Shown piece by piece: positions 22,201 through 34,200 of a stretch of DNA of 64,000 bases. Source of the DNA: Isoperla grammatica (lineage: Eukaryota; Arthropoda; Insecta; Plecoptera; Perlodidae); NCBI GenBank assembly GCA_945910005.1, contig OX246748.1, positions 9,153,363-9,217,362 of the forward strand, given 5' to 3'. The notes under the pieces were generated by a model. The model was given only the letters and a program-made list of their open reading frames with translations, had not been told where the DNA came from and ran no database searches. The stretch's first letter is position 1; every line of letters starts with the position of its first letter. The position numbers and the translations under genes were made by a program.

Positions 22201-25200
22201 GATGAGGAGGAGAGTAGGTCGACGAAAATTGGAAGTGTGAAAAAGGTTAGTATGAGAGAGGTGGGTAACAGGATAGTGGAAGAGAAGGGGGTTGAAGGGA
22301 GGAAGGTGGAGGCAGGGATGATGATGCAGGGGGACATACCCAAGGGAGAAACAGGACGCAAGGGGAAGGATGAGAAGCAGGATGGAATGGGTAAGGAAGG
22401 TGGGAAATGGAAAGGGGATAGAGAAATGCGGATGAGGCTTGAGGTTGAGAGGATTCGGGAGGAGATGTTAGATAGGATTAGGTTGCTGGAGAGACTAGTA
22501 CTGGGGGATGATGAGGGATCGGAGGTTGAAGACGGACAGGAGGGAGAAAGGGGGAGGGAGAGGAGTCCAGTAGGAATGGGAGGGGAAGGGCTGAATGGAG
22601 GGCAGGTGGGTGGTGAGGGGGTCAGGAGAGACTGGGAGGTAAGGGATAGGAGAGATGGGGAGGAGGAAAATGTAAGTGTGGAAGGGAGGGTAAGAGGAAA
22701 GGGCAAGGTGGACAGAGATGAAAGGGAAGGGGGAGGAGAACTGAAGGAGGATAGGATGATTGAGGATGTGGTGAGAAATAGGGAAATGGGCAGGATGGAT
22801 AAGGGGGCAGGGTTATATGGAGAGGAGGGAAGGAAGAGTTTGGAGGGGACAAGAAGCTGTAGGGGAAGGGGAAGGGCGTTGACTGTCGAGGGGCAGAGAG
22901 AGGGGCGTGTCGAACGAGGTAAGAGAGAGGAAATGGGAAGGACTGGAGTTAGGAGGGGGCTGGAAATGGAAGTAGGATTGAGGGGTGGAGTGGCGATGGG
23001 CAGGGGACGAGGTGTGGGGGGTATGGGGACAGGCAGGAGGGGAGGGTACGTAGGAGGCTGGATGGGTCGAGGAGAGGGAGGTAGGATGGGAGGAGCGGAA
23101 GGAGGTGGGACGGGAGGAGCGGAAGGAAGTAGGATGGGGAGAGCGGAAGGAGGTTGGATGGGTCGAGGAGAGGGAAGTAGGATGGGAGGAGCGGAAGGAG
23201 GTTGGAGGGGGGGAGCGGAAGGAAGTAGGATGGGGGGAGCGGATGGAGGTAGGACGGGAGGAGCGGAAGGAAGTAGGATGGGGGGAGCGGAAGGAGTTGG
23301 GATGGGTCGAGGAGAGGGAAGTTGGATGGGAGGAGCGGAAGGAGGTTGGAGGGGGGGAGCGGAAGGAAGTAGGATGGGGGGAGCGGAAGGAGGTAGGAGG
23401 GGAGGAGCGGAAGGGATGAAAGGAAGGAATTTGGAATGGGAAGCAGGGAGGGAAAGGACAGTGGGTATGGAACGTAAGGGGGGAGTGGGGAACCGGGATG
23501 GAGAATTAGATAGGAATGTGGCAAGGGAGGCAGGGAGAGGAGGAGATACAGGGAGGGTAGGGAAAGGGGGAGCGGAAGAAAAGAGGGAGGGAGGAAGGAA
23601 CGTGGGTGAGATAGGAGGGAAGGATGGGCTGGTGGTAGGAGACTCAATGGTGAGGGGGGTGAGGGATTACTGTGGGAGAAGGGGGGTTAGTGTATGGGCC
23701 TACCCAGGGATTACAATGAGGGGGTTGGAGGCGGCGCTGTCGGGAACGGGGATGAGAGCGGGAGTGGTTTGTATAATGGTGGCCACTAATGACATTCGGA
23801 GGACAAGGGGTGGTGCATATAGAGAGGAAACGAGGAAGGGGATGGAAAGATTGGTGAGGGTAATTATGAAGGAGGTGGGTGAGAATGCAAGGTTGGTTTT
23901 ATTGGGAGTCCTGGACAGGACGGATATAAAGAGGTGGGTGATCGAGGAGGTGAATCGAGGTATGGAAGAGGCGGCAGACATGGTAGGGGCGCAATATATA
24001 GATACGAGGAGGTATGTGGGGCTAGAGGACCTGAGGGGTGATGGGCTACATCTGAACAGGGAAGGAGATGCAAAGTTGGGGGAACTCCTGGTAAAAGTAA
24101 TACAGGACGTGGGAAAGGGGAAGATAGTAGGGAGGAGTGAGATTTGAAGAGAGGTGAGGAAGGTAAGGGGGGAGAGGAGGTATGAGGGGCGACAAGGTAG
24201 GGATAGAGGTGTGGGTAGGGAGAGGAGTATGGAAGGAAAGGAGGGTAGGATGAGGGAGCCTGAGGGGAGAGTGGAAGGATGGGGAAGTAGGAGTAGAGAT
24301 ATGGCTAGGGATGTAAGAGGGGAAGGGAGTAGGGATGAGAAGAGGGGAGGGAGGAAGGATGTGGGGGGTGGGAAGAAGGGGGTGGGGGGTGGGAAAAAGG
24401 ATACGGAGGGGGGGGATGATGAACTAAGGGTACTACTGGTAAATTGTCAGAGTCTGAGAAATAAACTAGTACCCTTCTGGTCTATGGTGGAGCTGAAACA
24501 GCCGGATATTATTATTGCAACGGAGACATGGCTAGAGGAAGGGATAACGGATGAGGAAATAGGGCATAAGAAATACAGCATATTTAGGAGGGATAGGGAA
24601 AGGAGAGGGGGAGGGATAATGATTGGATGTAGGAAGGAGATGAGGGGAAGGATAGTGTGGAGGGAGGATGATTGCGAGATGATGGGGGTGAAGGTAAACA
24701 TGGGGGAAATTGTAACAGAGGTGGTCGCGGTATATAGACCAGTAGATAATGGGGAGACAGAGACCCTAAGGAGATTAAGGGAAAGAGTAAAGGGGGAGGG
24801 GAAAATTGTAGTGGCGGGTGACCTAAATCTGCCGGGGATAGACTGGGAAGGTGGATCTGAGGGTAGAGGAGGGGTAAAGCAGGGTCTGGTGAGGGAAATT
24901 ATAAATCAGGGATTAGTGCAGATTGTGAGGGGGCACACCAGGGCTAATGCGAATGGGGGAAATCTGCTGGACGTCATGCTGGTAAGGAGGGAGGAGGGAT
25001 GGATTGATTGTAAAGTGGAAGAAGGCATTAGCGATCATAGGATAGTGATAGCGACCTTGGAAGGAAGGGGGAGAAAAATGCATGCGGAAGAGGAAGGGAA
25101 AAAGATGAAATGGTTGTACAATAGGGCAGATAGGGAGGGGATTGGGAGGGATTTGAGGGATTGCTATGAGGGATGGAGGGGGGGAAATCAGGGGGCAAAT

Positions 25201-28200
25201 CAACTGTGGAGGGGTTTTGTGGACATATGTTTGGAAGTAAGGGGTAGGCGGGTACCAGGGAAGCAAATGGCAAAAAAACAGGACCCTCCATATTATAATA
25301 TGAAGATAAGGAAATTAAAGAGGAGGGGAAGGCAAGCCTATGGTAGATATAGACGAACAAGGGATATAATGGACAGGGATGAGGCAAAAAGGATTGAGAA
25401 AGAACTAAATGAGGTGAAGAAGAGGAGTTGGGAGGTATATATGACTGGTCTGATGAAAGAGGGGGATAAACAAGGAAGTTGGAATAGGATGTTCGGTTAT
25501 GTGAGAGGGAAGAAGGGAAAAGGGGGCTCGTTGCCAACGCTGGAGAATGGGGTAGGAGAGTTATTGGTGGATAATGTGGAGAAGGCTGAAGGGCTAAACC
25601 AATACTATGCAGGGGTTTTTCAGGAAGAGGATGAGGAGGAAGACGGGGTGAGGATGAAGGGAAGGGGGAGTAAACCTATGGTGGTCAGTGTGGATAGAGT
25701 GGCAAGGGTGATAGCGGGACTGAAAAATGGGAAGGCTCCTGGAAATGATGAAATGACGGGTGACTTTCTCAAATTAGCAATGGGGGAATCGGCACGGTAT
25801 ATGACGGAGATCATCAGGGTATCTCTGCACGAGGGAATGGTTCCGATGGATTGGAAGGAGGCGGTGGTAATACCGATACACAAGGGGGGGGAGAGGGGTA
25901 AAATGACTAACTACCGACCAGTCTCTCTGACATCAGTGGGGTCAAAAATAATGGAGAGGGTAGTGGGTGACTTTGTGAAGGAGGTGATAAAGGAGAAGGG
26001 ATGGATGGCCGAGGCGCAGCATGGTTTTAGGAAGGGTTATTCGTGCGAGACTCAACTATTGGGAATGACAGGGGACATAGCGGAGGTATTGGATAGGGGA
26101 GGGGAAGTGGATGCTGTGTTCATAGACTTTGAGAAGGCGTTCGACAAGGTGCCGCACAAAAGGCTGTTAGGGAAGGTGGGAGGGGTGGTGGATGATGGAG
26201 GGGTAGTAAGATGGATAGGGGATTTTCTGAAGGGGAGAACACAAAGGGTAAGGGTAGGGGAGGTGTTGTCAGGGGAGATAGATGTAACCTCGGGAGTGCC
26301 CCAGGGCAGTGTACTGGGGCCCCTATTATTTGCAATCTATGTGAATGACCTGGCGGAAGGTATGAAGGCGAAAGTTAGATTGTTCGCGGATGATTGCGTG
26401 ATCTATCGGGAGATAAGGGGAAAGGAGGATGAATTGCTGATGGGGGAGGACATGGAGGGACTGGGCGATTGGGTGGATAGGAATAAGATGAGGCTAAATG
26501 CGGGGAAGTGCAAGTGGATTAGGTTTACTAGGAGGAGAACGCAAGGAGGGATCAATGAGGGTTACGTGTTGCAAGGACAGAGACTGGAGAAGGTGGTGGA
26601 AATAAAGTACCTAGGAGTGTGGCTAGAGGATACATTGGATTGGGGAGGGCATGTGGAAAGAATGGTGAAGAAAGGGATAAGAAATCTACATTTTGTGCTG
26701 AGAGTGCTGAAGGGGGCGGGCAAGGATTTAAGGGATCATGCCTATAAGACACTGGTTAGGCCTGGGTTAGAGTATGCGGCGGCGGTCTGGGACCCGTATA
26801 AAAGTAAGGATAGGGAGGTGTTGGAGGGTGTGCAGAGGAAAGCGGCAAGGAAAGTACTTGGGAGGGGAAAGAGATGGGAGGAGGTTGAAGTGGGTGAAGG
26901 AGGAAAGGAAAGGGTTTATGAGAGTGTGACAGAAATGGTGAAGGAACTGGGGTGGGAAAACTTGGAGGATAGGAGAGCAAGGGACAGGCTGGGGAAGATG
27001 TTTAAGGTGACAAGAAATATGGAGGGATGGGGGGAGCTGCATAGAAGCACTGCACCTGCGGCATACATGGGCCGGGGGGATAATACGTGGAAACTGGAAA
27101 GAAGGACCTGGAGGACGGACCTCGGGAAGTTTTCCTTCCTGGGCAGGACGGTTGTGGATTGGAATGGTCTGGGTGAAGAGGTAGTGAGCCAGGAGAAGGC
27201 TAAGGGTTTTATGGAAAGGCTGAAGGCAAAATGGGAAGAGGAGGTGAGAGGAGGAGAGGAGAAGATGAAGAAATGAAGGCGAGAGGCACAGGATTCCGAG
27301 GAGAAATAGGAAGAGGAAGGGGAGGGAGCTAAGGAAGTGGAAGGAGAGAAGGAAGAAAAGAGGAATGGAAGGATGAAGAGGAATGGAAACCTGCCACCGG
27401 TCCACAGTGATCAACAGCGGGGGAAAACAACAACAACAACAACAACAACAACACTAAATAGTAAATAAATTGCGTATGATTAACAGCAGCAGCACCACTA
27501 ACCTGTTCCAAATGGCGCATCATCTGTCTCGAGGTAACGACTGAGACAGAGCACAAGAGATACCACAACAGTAGATGGAGATTCAGAAGGAGGATCGCAT
27601 AGCCAAAGTAGAAGATCTCCCATACTTGTATCTGTGAAGAGTCCATGACGTAGTATTCACCGGTGACGAACAGGTAGGACACCACGACCGTCAGCACAAC
27701 CAAGGCGGTGCATCGATGACGCAGGCGAAGACGAAGATGATGACGGGTCAGTTGAAGGAAGTCAGCCTGGAAAAAAAGGATCCGTCTGTGTCCGGGGTAG
27801 AATTTAGACCAAGGTGACTCTGCCATTCATAAGAGGAGATGAAATGATACTTCTTATATTTCCTTTTTCTACCCTTTAGATCTATTTTTCTTCTACTTGT
27901 CCCTTTCCTCCAACCTTCACCGACGAAGCGTAAGTTAGTTGTCGCGTACATCGTTCAACAATAAATAATAACAAAAATGTCACTTACCTCCAATCACCAT
28001 CTAAACGTCAAAAGACCTAACGGTTGAGACCATCGTCACACTTCAAATAATAAAAATAGGTGAATTCGGAAATAGAATAATAAAACATGTTTTTTACCCA
28101 AACCATGATGAAAATTAGCTATGGTTAGTCAAATTAATGGTAAAGTAGGCTGTTACTTTAAAAATGTATTTTCATTCTGACCCTGTGGAATAGTTGACGT

Positions 28201-31200
28201 TGTAGTAGAGGAGCAAAAGGTATCTCGTGCGCCTTTCGTGGAAGAGTATTGCGGTAAACGGTATTCTGTTACGGCATACCATACGAGTATTTTGCACCTA
28301 CCTGGCAGATCCTGGCACGCTGCAGAGGGCGCCAGGAGCGTCGTGACGTCATAGACACGTTTTAATGAATTACTTTTGAACGGTTTATGTCACAGAAAAT
28401 ATCAAGAGGACAATTTTATGATGTCATACTAGATGAGAATTTATAACCTATCTGCCACATCCTGGCGGACTGCAGAGGGCGCCAGGAGCGTCGTGACGTC
28501 ATATACACGTTTGAACTAATAACGTTTGAACGGTTCATGTCACAGAAAATATGTAGGGTACAATTCTTCTATAAAATACTATACGAGTATTTTGCACCTA
28601 CCTGGCACATCCTGGCACGCTGAAAAGGGCGCCAGGAGCGTCATGGCGTCATAAACACGTTTCAATTAATAACGTTTGAACGGTTCATGTCACAGAAAAT
28701 GTCAAGGGAACAATTCTATTACGAAATACTATTTGAGTATTTTGCATCTACTTGGCACATCGTGGCACGCTACAGAGGGCGCCAGGAGCGTCGTGACGTC
28801 ATACACTTTTTCATTAATAACTTTTGAACGGTTCATATCACAGAAAATATCAAGAAGACAATATTATAGAAAATTTAAATACAAATCGATTGATATGTAC
28901 CAATAGGGTAATCATGTAATATTTAAGGGAGAAATTGCTAACAAATAATAATAATTAGATGTGTATATGAAATGCAGGGCATCCCTCATCGTAATATCTA
29001 TTTATTACTATTTCGGAGTTATAATTGTATCACTGTGAAGGACTTCATAATCGTAGTCATCCCAACCATAGGCGCCGACTACGGGGGGGCTTGGGGTCTA
29101 GCGCCCCCCCTGAAAAATGTCAGGGGGGGCGGAGCCCCCCCTGAGATTCAATGCAACGCATAGAAAAAATACGAGACTTTCTCATGTTGATGCCCGAACT
29201 TATAACTTTCGTTCGAAACTCGCTAAAAAGATTAGCAATCTTCAAGTAGCCTAATTTCAAGATGACGATTCACAAGCCATTGTGGTTTTTTGCCCAACAC
29301 GGTGATGGTGTTTCGTACCAAATCGAGTCTTATTATCAAACGATTATAACTTTTTTGCAAGACGTTTACTTGACAGGCCAGGGCGACGGAACTGGAAAAA
29401 CCCATGGATTTCTGTCAACATTTTTCCGGTTTGAAACGAATTATTTCACGTCGTTGATGCCCCATGTGTGCCCGGGAAAGAAAAGACCTAGGGTGACTCT
29501 GCCAGTCGTAAGAGGCGACAAAAGGAGACCCGTCTGGGCCCGGGTTGACCCCCAGCCGATTGGGCGCGGTCAAACCCAGCCCGGCGGAGCTTGGGGTAGA
29601 ATAGGCCCAGAGTGACTTTGCTAGTCGTAAGAGGCGACGAAAGGAGACCCTGTCCCTTCCCCCCCACTGTCCCACTGAAGATTTCTCCTCCCGCATGGCC
29701 CTGCCCTCCCTTGCTGGACTCCCCTTATGACGACTACCGTGATATAGATGGACCTGATTCGGAAGACGTCATATGACCTAAGCTGTCGAGTACGTTGTTA
29801 AACACCACAAATCATCATCATTATCATCACGTCGTTGATAATCAGTGAAATTCAAAAATTGCAAAGCACTTACCTCTATTTTTAAATGGCACAATCTACG
29901 ATCGACACAATAGGGAAGTCTCATCAAAAATAAATATTCCTCAAAGCACCTAAAAATAGAAGATCATTATCTAAAAATACGGGCGGTATAATTTTTATAT
30001 CTGAGAAGCGTATATTTTCAATTCTATTAGCATTTTAAGTTTGAAATTTGGAACTTCTTGTTCCGTAATTGAAAAACGGCTCTTGACGTCATATGTCATG
30101 TAAACAACTGCCTCCTTGAAGTATTCTTAATAATATCAACGATATTAAGTTGGATATTTTACAATATCTAGGATGCAGTGACTTTACAACAATGTCTTTT
30201 ATACCACTGTTTTCTTCAGAAAATACATTTTGATACAGTATTTACCAAAACGTGTTTAAATTATTGCAATTATTTAACATATTGTTGTTAATTAATGTTG
30301 AGAAGTGTTCATTGACTAACTATAAATAAACGTTGGTTCAGTTAGAGTCTTATGAGAGCAATAATCTACTAAAGGGTGGAATTTCAGTACTATTTGTATG
30401 ATATAAAATTATTGTTTACTGACATATGACGTCAGAACCTTGAAATCACGAGCAAGATGGCGCAGGTCCGTTTCTGAGCGTGTTTTGACAGCAGTATCTT
30501 TGACTTGCTGTTAAAGCGATGTTAATGCACCTTTCGAGCCGAAACCAATTAGTTCCCGTTTATTTTAACTTGAGGTTACCAGTAAGCAAATAAAAAAAAT
30601 GCGTGAGACTTTCCTATTACAACGGCAATCGAGGTAATAGTAGCCTATACGTCATGACGGATATTTAGCGATTTAAGAAAAATCACAGTCGAGCTCACAA
30701 GCTTGATTTAGTAGAACCAAATTTTTTTCAGAGAAAGGAAAATACCACGTTGACTTGACGATGGCAGTGACGCTCATGATAACCGAACGACATACGTATA
30801 AGTATTCAAGTTTGGGATCAAAATTCTCCAGTTTTCGAAATGGGTTCCAGGAAAAGTAATCTATCATACTGCCAAGATGAAACAATTTGCAACTTGAAAA
30901 ATCGATGGAGGAGTTTAAACGATTTTAGATTTTGATATTTCTCTGAACTATAGCACGGAGCACCTCTATAGAATCATCCAAACTTCGTGATGATGGTATT
31001 TGGGTTTTAACATCCCACATTTTTTCAACGAGGTTAATCGAGACGATGACTGGGTGATTATGAAGATGAGAAAACGCCACATGACATCCCAAGCCAGGAT
31101 TCGAACCTGGAACGCAGAGACCGCGGTTTATTATAGACCAACGCCTAATCAACCTCGGCTATCTGCACTTCGTAACTACTGTGTCTCCAGTGTTTATGCG

Positions 31201-34200
31201 AGTCATTTTTTTGAGCCCCCCCTGAAATGTTAACAAGTCGGCGCCTATGATCCCAACATACCCATGGGTATCTGTTGTTCAACAATAATAATAATTATTA
31301 TTATTGTATACTAGTTACTATTCATAGACTGATTAGTAAAACTCACGTTTGCTAGAAGTTCACTTCATCTTCATCATCGTCGTCTTCATCCTCATCTCCC
31401 GTGTTGTCGGTATTCAAGCACTCTTGTTCCTCGTATTCAGTAGAACAGCCACAAAGCTCGGTGCACCTCATGTTATTTGCTTTGCAGCTGCATCTTGACG
31501 CACACCTTGATTTTAAGCAGTTGCACCTAGCTAGTTGAATGACGGTAGCCGGTGCAGGTTCGAGGGTTATCATGACTGCCACATAGTCGTTGCTCTCAAG
31601 TAGCCATCCGTAGTCTTCGGGTAATAAGTTGATAGGGTTGGCAACCTGGTAATTATGCCACACCCAGCATTGATGGTGAGCACCTAGTATGGCTTGGAGA
31701 TATGCGGCTTTGCTGGGTGGAAGCTTTTGGTGGGTGCTTGGCAAGACTTTTTGTGAAACATGCGCCATCGAAGGTCAGACACTGATCTCAGTTTAGTGAA
31801 TGGACAGTACAGTTTGCAAACAAACTTCTCTAGACCACTTACCACGGAGTCTTTTAGAGCAACAGTTTAACCTAGTTCTTTAAATGCTGAAAATATTTCA
31901 TAGTCGGATTCTTCCACACACCAGCACTTGTGAGGATCTAGCCAAACTTCTTGTCATGCGCATTGACAACAGTTATAGTGAGTTTTCAGAGGTCCACGTG
32001 GTATTTGATAGATATGACATTACTGTTTCATTAAAATCGGCTACTCGAAAGACTTGCAAGGAGGAAAAGCTGCTGTAGCTTGTCGCATTACAGACAACAC
32101 GCCAATCGGGCACTTGAGCATGTCACAACTACTTGGTCACACCAAAACCAAGTATGAGCGGACAGAATATTTTTCACAGAAGATAATTCGAGCCTCACAG
32201 GCCATGGAGCGACAACCAGTTGTCGCATGGAGTAACAAGACTATAAGTACAAAAACACTTCTATCACACTAAAATAGTGAACAGGAAGAAACCGATACTA
32301 AGATGTTGCTTCATGCATTAGATGCGACAAAACGAGGAGCTACTCAAATATCTATTTTTTCCCCAGATACAGATGTCCTTATCCTGGTACTGCGACGTTA
32401 CACCGATCTCTGTAAAAATACTGTGTTCATTACAGGTAAAGGGGAAAATAATAGAAGGATAGCACTTGGGTCACTATACAACACACTTGGGCAAAATCAA
32501 GTTTCAGGACTAACTGGATTTCACGCTTTCAGTGGTTCCGACAACACTGGGGGATTTTCAAGAAAGGGGAAGCTTTCGTGCTGGAAAGCTTTCAGAGAAT
32601 CCGACTATGAAATATTTTCAGCATTTAAAGAACTAGGTTTAACTGTTGCTCTAAAAGACTCCGTGATAAGTGGTCTAGAGAAGTTTGTTTGCAAACTGTA
32701 CTGTCCATTCACTAAACTGAGATCAGTGTCTGACCTTCGATGGCGCATGTTTCACAAAAAGTCTTGCCAAGCACCCACCAAAAGCTTTCACCCAGCAAAG
32801 CTGCATATCTCCAAGCCATACTAGGTGCTCACCATCAATGCTGGGTGTGGCATAATGACCAGGTTGCCAACCCTATATCAACTTATTACCCGAAGACTAC
32901 GGATGGCTACTTGAGAGCAAGGAGTATGTGGCAGTCATGACAACCCTCGAACCTGCACCGGCTGCCGCTGCCGTCATTCAACTAGTTAAATGCAACTGCT
33001 TAAAATCAAGGTGTGCGTCAAGATGCAGCTGCAAAGCAAATAACATGAGGTGCACCGAGCTTTGTGGCTGTTCTACTAAATACGAGGAACAAGAGTGCTT
33101 GAATACCGACAACACGGGAGATGAGGATGAAGACGACGATGATGAAGATGAAGAGAACTTCTAGCAAACGTGAGTTTTACTAATCAGTCTATGAATAGTA
33201 ACTAGTATACAATAATAATAATTATTATTATTGTTAAACAACAGATACCCATGGGTATGTTGGGATGACTACGATTATTAAGTCCTTCACAGTGATACAA
33301 TTGTAACTCCGAAATAGTAATAAATAGATATTACGATGAGGGATGCCCTGCATTTCATATACACATCTAATTATTATTATTTGTTAGCAATTTCTCCCTT
33401 AAATATTACATGATTACCCTATTGGTACATATCAATCGATTTGTATTTAAATTCTCTATAATATTGTCGTCTTAATATTTTCTGTGATATGAACCGTTCA
33501 AAAGTTATTAATGAAAAAGTGTATGACGTCACGACGCTCCTGGCGCCCTCTGCAGCGTGCCACGATGTGCCAAGTAGATGCAAAATACTCAAATAGTATT
33601 TCGTAATAGAATTGTTCCCTTGACATTTTCTGTGACATGAACCGTTCAAACGTTATTAATTAAAACGTGTTTATGACGTCATGACGCTCCTGGCGCCCTC
33701 TTCAGCGTGCCAGGATGTGCCAGGTAGGTGCAAAATACTCGTATAGTATTTTATAGAAGAATTGTACCCTACATATTTTCTGTGACATGAACCGTTCAAA
33801 CGATATTAGTTCCAACGTGTATATGACGTCACGACGCTCCTGGCGCCCTCTGCAGCCCGCCAGAAGGTGGCAGATTGGTTATAAATTCTCATCTAGTATG
33901 ACATCATAAAATTGTCCTCCTGATATTTTCTGTGACATAAACCGTTCAAAAGTAATTAATTAAAACGTGTCTATGACGTCACGACGCTCCTGGCGCCCTC
34001 TGCAGCGTGCCAGGATCTGCCAGGTAGGTGCAAAATACTCGTATGGTATGCCGTAACAGAATACCGTTTACCGCAATACTCTTTCACGAAAGGCGCACGA
34101 GAACTTAAATGTTACCTTTTGCTCCTCTACTATTGGTTTAAACACCAACTAACAACAAATGGTAGATGTCGTTTGACATCAGCATACCTGAAAAGTGGCC

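Larger units (their letters stand above)
21185..27455 (+). mobile_element. CR1-like non-LTR retrotransposon, nearly complete
   Basis: About 6.3 kb in antisense orientation inside the Grl intron between exons 3 and 4. It encodes a PHD finger and an SGNH esterase in ORF1, and an APE endonuclease plus reverse transcriptase in ORF2. PHD and esterase ORF1 domains are known for CR1-like elements. The 3' UTR is short (about 150 bp) and ends in a (CAA)n tail at 27426-27455. The coding strand is extremely purine-rich. The 5' end is approximate, and I could not fix a target duplication. ORF2 is intact, so the insertion looks young. Confidence 0.88.
29067..31249. mobile_element. hAT-like element nested in the fold-back transposon
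   Basis: 2,183 bp with 14-bp perfect terminal inverted repeats (cataggcgccgact / agtcggcgcctatg). It is flanked by a perfect 8-bp duplication atcccaac at 29059-29066 and 31250-31257. The uninterrupted site (catcccaacataccca) exists in the opposite arm of the host element near 33250, confirming the insertion. An 8-bp duplication with CA...TG ends is typical of hAT. There is no transposase frame; the interior holds two SINE insertions and AT-rich filler. Confidence 0.9.
28203..34132. mobile_element. Fold-back DNA transposon with 1.5-kb inverted arms
   Basis: Lies in the first large Grl intron. Both ends begin tagtagaggagcaaaaggta, read inward. The arms match each other for about 1.5 kb once the hAT-like insert is removed: left 28203-29066 plus 31258-31913, right 32598-34132. 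A loop of about 0.7 kb separates them. The flanking trinucleotide TTG occurs on both sides (28200-28202, 34133-34135), a possible 3-bp duplication. The arms carry subterminal repeats and a copy of the C-terminal half of the encoded protein. I cannot assign a superfamily. Confidence 0.8.

Noticed and set aside
21477..22706. 409-codon open frame on the minus strand, Ser/Pro-rich
   Set aside because: It is the antisense of the purine-rich LINE ORF1. Lack of A/T-rich stops on a pyrimidine strand leaves it open. No domain is seen.
22949..23647. 232-codon Pro/Leu-rich minus frame
   Set aside because: Antisense of the MGGAEG repeat in LINE ORF1.
21101..27465. actaaata at 21101 and 27456 as LINE target duplication
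   Set aside because: The left copy lies in an older SINE tail where such words are common, and the intervening 80 bp does not look like the LINE.
31352..31768. Minus-strand CXC protein as a separate gene
   Set aside because: It is the mirror copy of the right arm of the fold-back element and has no N-terminal part.
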